Shown here in pieces: positions 6,336 to 11,578 of a stretch of DNA of 11,578 nt. The stretch comes from an uncultured bacterium (lineage in GTDB: Bacteria > Desulfobacterota > Desulfobulbia > Desulfobulbales > Desulfobulbaceae), in contig CAIMMA010000436.1 of the NCBI GenBank assembly GCA_903842475.1, positions 1 to 11,578 of the forward strand, in the 5' to 3' direction. A model generated the notes under the pieces. It had not been told where the DNA came from. It worked only from the letters and a program-made list of their open reading frames with translations, and did not search any database. The translations under genes were made by a program, and so were the position numbers. Within the stretch, counting starts at the first letter, position 1. The number at the start of each line of letters is the position of its first letter.

Positions 6336-6744
6336 TTGCTTCTCCTTGTTCCGGACCCCCGGACGGTTGTGTTGCACCAGGATTTATTGGCGGATAAACA
6401 CCCGGCTCTCTCTGTCGATTTTTGCACCTCCTTTTTGATCGACCGTTCGTCATGGTCTGGCGGCGGGCCTTGTTAGCTGACCAAATCTCTTTGCTGCTTT
6501 TTTAGCCATAGTTGGGGACGCTGTCAAGAAAAACTCGCACCAATTGTAAGAAAATCTATAAATAACCTGATCAGTTTTCGCCCAATAAACTAAGTATGAT
6601 TTAGTTGTATATAGAAATTTCCGAATAAGATACGTTCTGGTCAGCGGTAACTGCAAAAAAACAGGGTATTTTTTGGGTGTGACCTGCCAGCGGTTCTCCG
6701 TGGGCCATGAAAATGGTCGGCGTTCGGTTTCGGCGCACTCTGCG
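6336..6744. other. Intergenic region without a convincing gene
   Basis: This stretch should hold the promoter for the 38-aa gene/nrfD operon, but no strong match was found. The best minus-strand sigma70-like pair is TTGCAG and TATCTT, 18 bp apart, near 6626-6655, and it is weak. A small GC hairpin (TCCGG/CCGGA, 6350-6363) lies directly upstream of the ribosome binding site of the 38-aa gene. The minus strand also has AAGGAGGTG near 6427-6435 with no usable start codon at proper spacing other than the overlapping GTG. The part from 6530 to 6660 is distinctly A+T-rich. The short open frames here have poor starts and no recognisable content. Confidence 0.4.
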
Positions 6745-6773
6745 TCGATATTGATTGTTGGCGGGATTATAAT
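6745..6773 (+). promoter_or_regulatory. Sigma70-like promoter, probably for the ftsH transcript
   Basis: TCGATA (4 of 6 to TTGACA) and a perfect TATAAT at 6768-6773 are 17 bp apart. The start point would be near 6780, right at a hairpin. The next good gene start is ftsH at 7160, so the leader would be about 380 nt. The -10 lies in the palindrome ATTATAAT (6766-6773), but the opposite strand lacks a good -35 (CGTACA). Confidence 0.55.
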
Positions 6774-6777
6774 GCGC

Positions 6778-7057
6778 CCGACGGCAAATGTACGGCCGTC
6801 GGATCAGAAGGTATGCAAAAGGTGAGTTGCAGTTATCTGTGGACGCGCAAGCATGGGGGCCGGGTGTTGTTTTGGGAACGGCACCCGCGGATTTTTGATG
6901 TCATCTTCGCTTCCATCTTTGTGCCGATAACGGGCACGCTTCCCTGTGCCCGGAAACGTGGCCGCCTTGGAGGGAAATCTTTTTGAACAGTCCTCCGACT
7001 TTACCTTTACCGTAAATTGTGGTAGCTCCTACAGCGAACAGGCAGCCTTTGCCTGTT
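6778..7057 (+). other. Hairpin-rich leader upstream of ftsH
   Basis: Four perfect inverted repeats lie in this non-coding stretch. CCGACGGC/GCCGTCGG is at 6778-6802 (8 bp, 9-nt loop). CGGGTG/CACCCG is at 6861-6887 (6 bp). CGGGCAC/GTGCCCG is at 6931-6952 (7 bp, 8-nt loop). AACAGGCA/TGCCTGTT is at 7037-7057 (8 bp, 5-nt loop, followed by T then AG). The last is weakly terminator-like. Together they suggest a structured 5' leader or a separate small RNA of about 280 nt. I compared it by eye with the c-di-GMP (GEMM) riboswitch core and found no match. A 57-codon open frame at 6813-6986 lacks a properly spaced ribosome binding site and is not called. Confidence 0.4.
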
Positions 7058-7147
7058 TAGCCCGTTGATGGCTTGGCTCATATGGTCTCATTGTGTTGCA
7101 AGAGATTCTCTCGCAGGTTCTGTCCCCAGAGTCGCCTGCCATGTATC

Positions 7148-7153
7148 AAGGAG
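7148..7153 (+). promoter_or_regulatory. Ribosome binding site that sets the ftsH GTG start
   Basis: AAGGAG lies 6 nt before GTG 7160. The open frame upstream, from TTG 7073, would add 29 residues that do not look like an FtsH N-terminus, whereas the sequence from GTG (VQKFYKNLSIWL) does. Confidence 0.88.
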
Positions 7154-7159
7154 TGCGCC

Positions 7160-8950
7160 GTGCAGAAATTTTATAAAAATTTGTCGATCTGGCTCATCGT
7201 CGCCCTGGCCTCGCTGTTGCTGTTTCATTACTGCAAGCAGTCACCGGATCGGTATCATGCCATCGCCTACTCCGAGTTTCTTAAAAAAATCGATACCGGT
7301 TTGCTTACCCAGGTCACCATCGTCGATCAAAGCATCAGTTGGAAGGCGACCGACGGCACCATCTATAAAACCGTGGTACCGGCGACCAGTGACGCGCTGC
7401 AGCGTCTCCTCGCAAAAAGCGTCACCGTGAATACGGAAGCCGCCCCGCAGCCCCCCTGGTTCCTGCAGACCCTGCTGACCTGGCTGCCTTTGCTTCTGCT
7501 GGGGGTGTTCTGGTTTTTTTATTCCCAGAAGGGCGGCGGTCAAGGTGGCGGCGGCAGGGTCATGGCCTTTGGCAAGAGCAGGGCCCGACTGATTAACCCG
7601 GAGGAGTCGAAGATCAAGCTCGACGACGTGGCCGGCATCGACGAGGCCAAGGAAGAAGTCGCAGAAATTATCGACTTTTTGAAAAAACCGCAGCGATTTG
7701 TGGAAGCCGGCGCGCGGATACCGACCGGGGTGCTGCTCTATGGTGAACCCGGGACCGGTAAAACCTTGCTGGCCAAGGCCATTGCCGGCGAGGCCGGAGT
7801 GCCGTTTTTTTCGATCAGCGGTTCCAACTTTGTGGAGATGTATGTCGGTATCGGCGCTTCCCGGGTGCGGGATCTCTTTAACGAAGGGAAGAAAAAAGCG
7901 CCTTGTATCATCTTTATCGACGAGATCGACGCGGTCGGCCGGCATCGCAGCTCCGGCGGCGGTTCCGGGGGCAATGACGAACGGGAGCAGACCCTCAACC
8001 AACTGCTGGTGGAAATGGATGGTTTTGAAGCCAATGACCATGTGATCGTCATTGCCGCCACCAACCGCCAGGACATCCTCGATCCGGCGCTGCTGCGGCC
8101 CGGACGCTTCGACCGGCAGGTCATGGTGCCCCTGCCCGATGTCGGCGGGCGCGAAAAGATTCTGAAAGTCCATGCCCGTAACACCAAAATAGGCGAGGAT
8201 GTCAACTGGCAGACCATTGCCAAGGGCACTCCGGGTTTTTCCGGGGCGCAGCTGGCCAGCCTGGTTAACGAAGCGGCGCTGCTCATGACCAGAAGAAACA
8301 GCCGGGCGATCACCATGGAGATCCTGGAAGCGGCCAAGGACAAGGTGATGATGGGCGCCGAGCGGCGCAGCCTGATCATCACCGACCGGGAAAAGCGGAT
8401 CACCGCCTGCCATGAGGCGGGCCATACCCTGGTGGCCTGGATGCTCCCCGGTACCGATCCGGTTCATAAAGTCACCATTATCCCCCGCGGTCGCGCCCTC
8501 GGGGTGACCATGCAACTCCCGGAAGAAGAACGCAACGCCCTGGATCGCACCTATCTGTTCCATACCCTTTGCATCCTGCTGGGCGGCCGCATTGCCGAAG
8601 AGGTGGTTTTCAATCAGATGACCACCGGCGCCGGCAACGACATCGAACGGGTCTCGGATCTTGCCCGAAAAATGGTCTGCGAATGGGGCATGAGCGAGGC
8701 GGTCGGCCCCATGACGTTCAGGGCCGCCAATCCTTTGAGCGGCCAGCCTGCCCAGATACTGAGCGAACATACGGCCTTGCTCATCGATGCCGAGGTGAAA
8801 AAACTGGTGCAATCGGCCTACGACACCGCCCGGGCGGTTGTGGTTGATCACCAAGGCATCCTCGAAGCCCTCACCCGCGCCCTGGTTGAAAACGAAACCA
8901 TCACCCGGGCCGACATTCAAGCCATCGTCGATAAAACTGGCGCCCGGTGA
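7160..8950 (+). CDS. ftsH: ATP-dependent zinc metalloprotease FtsH
   Basis: The 596-aa protein is a membrane AAA protease that extracts and degrades membrane and short-lived cytoplasmic proteins as a hexamer. In order it has TM1 at about 9-26, a periplasmic domain of about 75 residues, TM2 at about 103-122 and a Gly-rich linker. The AAA module then shows Walker A GEPGTGKT 195-202, pore loop FVEMYVG 224-230 (Tyr where FtsH usually has Phe), Walker B IIFIDE 250-255 and the second region of homology with arginine fingers near R313/R316. The M41 peptidase follows with zinc motif HEAGH 418-422 and a probable third ligand D494 (AGNDIERVSD). All catalytic residues are present. The C-terminal part is somewhat short, lacking the usual VFLGR-like segment after GMSE. 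Whether this is the housekeeping or an accessory copy cannot be told from the window. The product call is secure. Confidence 0.97.
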   Translation: MQKFYKNLSIWLIVALASLLLFHYCKQSPDRYHAIAYSEFLKKIDTGLLTQVTIVDQSISWKATDGTIYKTVVPATSDALQRLLAKSVTVNTEAAPQPPWFLQTLLTWLPLLLLGVFWFFYSQKGGGQGGGGRVMAFGKSRARLINPEESKIKLDDVAGIDEAKEEVAEIIDFLKKPQRFVEAGARIPTGVLLYGEPGTGKTLLAKAIAGEAGVPFFSISGSNFVEMYVGIGASRVRDLFNEGKKKAPCIIFIDEIDAVGRHRSSGGGSGGNDEREQTLNQLLVEMDGFEANDHVIVIAATNRQDILDPALLRPGRFDRQVMVPLPDVGGREKILKVHARNTKIGEDVNWQTIAKGTPGFSGAQLASLVNEAALLMTRRNSRAITMEILEAAKDKVMMGAERRSLIITDREKRITACHEAGHTLVAWMLPGTDPVHKVTIIPRGRALGVTMQLPEEERNALDRTYLFHTLCILLGGRIAEEVVFNQMTTGAGNDIERVSDLARKMVCEWGMSEAVGPMTFRAANPLSGQPAQILSEHTALLIDAEVKKLVQSAYDTARAVVVDHQGILEALTRALVENETITRADIQAIVDKTGAR

Positions 8951-8978
8951 TTAAACTTTTATACCATAGGAATCGGTT

Positions 8979-9680
8979 ATGACGACGCAGGATACGCAGC
9001 ATCTTCCCCTCGAAGCGCTTTGCAAGCGATGGCAAAAGGATGCGGATCAGATTGTAGAGCTGGCGATTGCCGGGAAATTGGAACTGTGGATCGAGTTTAC
9101 CGATGTTTTTCTGCAGAAGGTCGAGAAGCCCGGCGCTGTCAGGAAAAAGAAGGTGCCGGTGGTCGAATTTCACAATCTGGTGGCCTTGAAGCCCTTGCCG
9201 GAAGTACTGGGGCAATTGCAGGGAAGGTTCGATCGGCTGGTGATTGCCGCTGAAGTCTCCTGTCTGGATGCAAAGAATACACCGATCACGGTAACCAATT
9301 CGGTCGGCGAAGAATGGGGAGAGTCGAGCATGATCGGGATAAACCCGTTGAGCCTGTTTGCTCGGCTGGATGATGTGCTCCGGTTTGAAAGGAAAAACAA
9401 GATGACTCCGCCCCCCGGTCCCCAGGCGGTCTCTGCGGCTGCCAAAACGGAGATTTTGCCCGCCGCGACCTTGAACCCGCAAGGACATCCCTGCTTTGCC
9501 GAAGAGCTTCATGTGGCCTTGACCTGCTGGCAATCCCTTTGCCTGCCGGAGCAAACCATCGGTCCCGCCACTGGAAAAGCCGCGATCCTGCAATGGCTAC
9601 GGGAGAACCATCCCGAGCTTTCCAACGCCGCCGCCGAAAGGATCGCCCTGGTGGTCGCTCCTTCGAAAAAAAGGCGCTGA
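8979..9680 (+). CDS. Hypothetical protein of 233 aa downstream of ftsH
   Basis: The start at ATG 8979 has AGGA 7 nt upstream and lies 28 bp after the ftsH stop, so the two are probably co-transcribed. No signal peptide or membrane span is visible, so it should be cytoplasmic. The first 70 residues are helical and open with LPLEALCKRWQKDADQIVELA, which looks like a small helix-turn-helix for choosing a binding partner. A Pro/Ala-rich linker at about 145-168 leads to a C-terminal block of about 65 residues. That block contains GKAAILQWLRENHPELS and AAERIALVVAPSKKRR. From memory, similar endings (ILxWLxxxYPxLS, ERIAxVVxPxK) occur on other uncharacterised proteobacterial proteins. Function is unknown; DNA binding or a link to FtsH are guesses only. 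Confidence 0.8.
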   Translation: MTTQDTQHLPLEALCKRWQKDADQIVELAIAGKLELWIEFTDVFLQKVEKPGAVRKKKVPVVEFHNLVALKPLPEVLGQLQGRFDRLVIAAEVSCLDAKNTPITVTNSVGEEWGESSMIGINPLSLFARLDDVLRFERKNKMTPPPGPQAVSAAAKTEILPAATLNPQGHPCFAEELHVALTCWQSLCLPEQTIGPATGKAAILQWLRENHPELSNAAAERIALVVAPSKKRR

Positions 9681-9967
9681 GGCTGACGTCAGGAGTGAGG
9701 GGGCGTGAAAAAGGGGATGGGGGATGGGGCCGTGCGTTGCCAGGGGCAAGCAATGGCGACCGACCGCGTTCCTCTGGTTTTCGACGGAACAGGCTGGCTG
9801 GCGGCAATGACCTGAGCAGGCAAGCATGGGGCGGGGTTTTTTCTGCCAACCGCACCCAAAAGAGGTATACTATTCTGACTTTCCACGTCAGGTGATGGCG
9901 CGGTCATCGACCTGGCCTTTGCAATCCATGCAGCTATACCAATCTCCAGCCCCACCCCGGAAGACGA
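9681..9967. other. Intergenic region with palindrome
   Basis: Just past the 233-aa gene is a perfect 10-bp palindrome CTGACGTCAG (9683-9692), followed by a G-rich stretch. No clear terminator is present after the upstream gene. The right part holds the promoter candidate listed separately. Short open frames here are out of frame with the neighbours and have no recognisable content. Confidence 0.4.
9843..9871 (+). promoter_or_regulatory. Sigma70-like promoter for the TPR-methyltransferase gene
   Basis: CTGCCA (4 of 6) and TATACT (5 of 6) are 17 bp apart on the plus strand. Transcription would begin near 9878, about 90 bp before the ATG at 9968. This suggests the methyltransferase gene has its own transcript, separate from ftsH. 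Confidence 0.55.
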
Positions 9968-11194
9968 ATGCATTGTACCCCCCAGGGGCTTTCCGCCAAC
10001 GACCTTAATCTTTATTACGCCGCAGCCTGTCTTGCTCAGACCGAGGGGCGTCTTGCCGAGGCCCGCGAGCATTATCTCGACTTGCTGGGATATCTTCCCG
10101 ATTCCGCTGTCCTGCATTACAATATTGGTCTTGTGTTCTTCGACCTGGGTGATTTCGGCCGGGCCTTGCAGGCCTTTGCCCGGGCGTCGGCCTGCGGATC
10201 CGACGATTCGGACACTTTGTTCAATCTTGCCCTCTGCCAGAAGAAGACCGGCGATGTGCAGGCCGCGATCGCCAGCTACCGCAGGGTTCTGGCGGTGGCG
10301 CCGGACCATGCCGACTGCTGGTACAATCTTGCCGGATGTTACCGGGACGCCCATGACGACCAGGAGGCGATGCGCTGCTACCAGCAGGTGCTGACCATGG
10401 ACGCCGCTTACCTGCCGGCAACCAACAATCTGGCGTATCTCTATCACCGCAACAACGATGTCGAGCAGGCCTTGGTGCATTATCGTCAGGTACTGGCCTT
10501 GCGGCCTGAAGACGATAGCGTGCAATATATGCTCGCTTCCCTCACGGGCGCACCGCTTGACCATGCTCCGGATTCCTATATCCGCGATTTTTTCAATACC
10601 TACGCCGAAGGATTCGAACAAAGTCTGGTGGTGGAACTGGGGTACGACAATCCCCGGAAGTTGTATGAGTGCTTCCAGCTTTGTTCCGGGCATAAGGATC
10701 GCTTTGACCACGGCCTTGATCTCGGTTGCGGCACCGGGCTCAGCGGCCTTCCTTTCATGGCGGCGGTTGCGGTGATGGACGGGGTCGATCTTTCCGGAAA
10801 CATGCTCGCTCAGGCCGCGGGCAAGGGGTATTACACCACGCTCTATCCCGACAGCATCAGTCATCACCTGGCGGTAACCACCGATACCTACGATTTTTTC
10901 CTCGCCACCGATGTCTTTATTTATGTGGGCGATCTGCACGAAATATTCACAGCCGCGCACACCATTGCCCGTGCGGCGGCACTTTTCTGTTTTTCCACGG
11001 AACATCTGGATGCGGAGGCCTATCGATTGCGGAAAACCGGCCGCTTTGCCTATTCAATCGACTATGTGCGCAGGATTGCCGCGTCCACGGGTTGGGTCGT
11101 GCTGGCTGTTGAGGAAACCAGGCTGCGCAAGGAGCGGGATTCCTGGATTGCCGGCGATCTCTGGATTCTTCAACGGGATGGAGCGCCGCTCTGA
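9968..11194 (+). CDS. TPR-repeat / class I SAM-dependent methyltransferase fusion protein
   Basis: The 408-aa protein has an N-terminal array of about five tetratricopeptide repeats (about 12-190), seen as repeated 34-residue units with A-x6-G-x2-A-A type spacing (for example YNIGLVFFDLGDFGRALQAF and YNLAGCYRDAHDDQEAMRCY). A methyltransferase domain follows at about 200-408. It has motif I DLGCGTGLSG at 251-260, an acidic GVDLS strand at 272-276 that should hold the ribose of S-adenosylmethionine, and a YDFFLATDVFIYVGDL strand at about 308-323. No membrane span or signal peptide is seen. The TPR part probably binds the substrate, which may be a protein or quinone-like small molecule; the sequence does not say. 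GGAAG lies 4 nt before ATG 9968, an acceptable but close site. It converges on the next gene with a 23-bp gap. Confidence 0.88.
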   Translation: MHCTPQGLSANDLNLYYAAACLAQTEGRLAEAREHYLDLLGYLPDSAVLHYNIGLVFFDLGDFGRALQAFARASACGSDDSDTLFNLALCQKKTGDVQAAIASYRRVLAVAPDHADCWYNLAGCYRDAHDDQEAMRCYQQVLTMDAAYLPATNNLAYLYHRNNDVEQALVHYRQVLALRPEDDSVQYMLASLTGAPLDHAPDSYIRDFFNTYAEGFEQSLVVELGYDNPRKLYECFQLCSGHKDRFDHGLDLGCGTGLSGLPFMAAVAVMDGVDLSGNMLAQAAGKGYYTTLYPDSISHHLAVTTDTYDFFLATDVFIYVGDLHEIFTAAHTIARAAALFCFSTEHLDAEAYRLRKTGRFAYSIDYVRRIAASTGWVVLAVEETRLRKERDSWIAGDLWILQRDGAPL

Positions 11195-11217
11195 CGGGCG
11201 TGCGGCCATTGTTCTGT

Positions 11218-11578
11218 TCATCTGGGCGGCAGAGGTTTGGTCTCCTTTTCCGTCATGCATCTGCTGTACATTTGTTTGTGCAATGGTCGGCCCTCGATAT
11301 GGGCAAAGTCCGGGTTGAAGTACACCAGATCCACCGTTTCCCGAATGCGTTCTCCGGTAATTTCCGGGGCCCATTCGATTTGATACGAGGTGAGCACCAT
11401 CTCCGCGGTTTCAGGCGGTGCGCCTTCGTTGCGTAACTTGGCCGCTGACTCAAACATCCCCCCGATGAGGTGGCAGACGGCATCTCTGTTTTTATCGTCC
11501 CCGGCGCTTTTGGTTGGCGTCTGCGGCCGGCATCGGCTCCAGAGGATGTCCGGCCCGGGTACGTTGGGATCCCGAGGC
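11218..11578 (-). CDS. Conserved-looking hypothetical protein (partial, N-terminus beyond window)
   Basis: The minus-strand frame ending in TGA at 11218-11220 stays open to the window edge, giving at least 119 residues. A start at ATG 11457 would give only 79 aa. The frame upstream of it reads on as normal protein (DAVCHLIGG before MFESAAKLRNEG), so the real start is probably outside. The visible part has two Cys (in DAVCHLIG and YSRCM) framing a helical region with AAKLRNEGAPPETAE and ETVDLVYFNPDFA. This loosely recalls small secreted proteobacterial proteins that have a helix-VYxxP-C layout, but that is a memory-based impression. Function unknown. Confidence 0.65.
   Translation of the reverse strand, partial: PRDPNVPGPDILWSRCRPQTPTKSAGDDKNRDAVCHLIGGMFESAAKLRNEGAPPETAEMVLTSYQIEWAPEITGERIRETVDLVYFNPDFAHIEGRPLHKQMYSRCMTEKETKPLPPR

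Noticed and set aside
6774..6900. Possible c-di-GMP (GEMM) riboswitch, suggested by GACGCGCAAGC and GGGGCCGGGT
   Set aside because: The core GGCAAACC and GACGCAAAGC signatures and the tetraloop-receptor order are not present.
6813..6986. 57-aa open frame in the ftsH leader
   Set aside because: GAAGG lies only about 1 nt from the ATG, the product has no recognisable pattern, and the frame overlaps two strong hairpins.
7073..7159. N-terminal extension of FtsH from TTG 7073
   Set aside because: The extra 29 residues are Cys/Arg-rich and unlike FtsH; GTG 7160 has a strong ribosome binding site and the family-typical start sequence.
7241..8920. 559-aa open frame on the minus strand
   Set aside because: It is fully antisense to ftsH, which has complete conserved motifs; the frame stays open because of GC-biased codon use and its translation has no recognisable domain.
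9689..11005. 438-aa open frame on the minus strand
   Set aside because: Antisense to the TPR-methyltransferase gene, whose repeats and SAM motif are clear; no ribosome binding site or domain on the antisense reading.

Overview
The window looks like chromosome of an anaerobic, respiring member of the Desulfuromonadota/Desulfobacterota (Geobacter, Desulfuromonas or a relative). The grounds are a multiheme c7-type cytochrome, a Tat-exported four-cluster Fe-S protein, a NrfD-type membrane subunit and a long PAS/sigma54 activator. This placement is inference from gene content; there is no rRNA or tRNA here. No mobile element, CRISPR array or phage gene was seen.

Left half (1-6335), a redox locus. 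On the minus strand, 1471-1 carries a periplasmic Fe-S subunit followed by a cytochrome that runs off the window (six hemes visible). On the plus strand, 1779-4211 encodes an 810-aa sigma54-dependent activator with four PAS-like domains. It is divergent from the Fe-S gene and ends in two tandem hairpins. Again on the minus strand, 6335-4396 carries a 38-aa single-span membrane protein, the ten-helix NrfD-like subunit and a small MerR-family regulator with a cysteine cluster. Cytochrome, Fe-S protein and NrfD together make a plausible quinone/periplasmic cytochrome oxidoreductase of the kind seen in NrfBCD and, from memory, in the Geobacter Cbc4 (CbcSTU) set. Here the complex is split in two by its probable regulators.

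Middle (6336-7159), about 0.8 kb without a convincing gene. It holds a good sigma70-like promoter at 6745-6773 and then a leader of about 380 nt with several strong hairpins, leading to ftsH.

Right half (7160-11578). An ftsH-type membrane AAA protease starts at a GTG with a strong ribosome binding site. It is followed 28 bp later by an unrecognised 233-aa protein. Next comes a TPR/methyltransferase fusion with its own likely promoter. Last is the C-terminal part of an unrecognised minus-strand protein, cut by the window end.

Points most worth following: the unlisted 38-aa membrane protein ahead of nrfD; the three PAS repeats each carrying C-x3-C; the structured inverted repeat just past merR; the palindrome cluster between the Fe-S and activator genes; and the long structured leader of ftsH.
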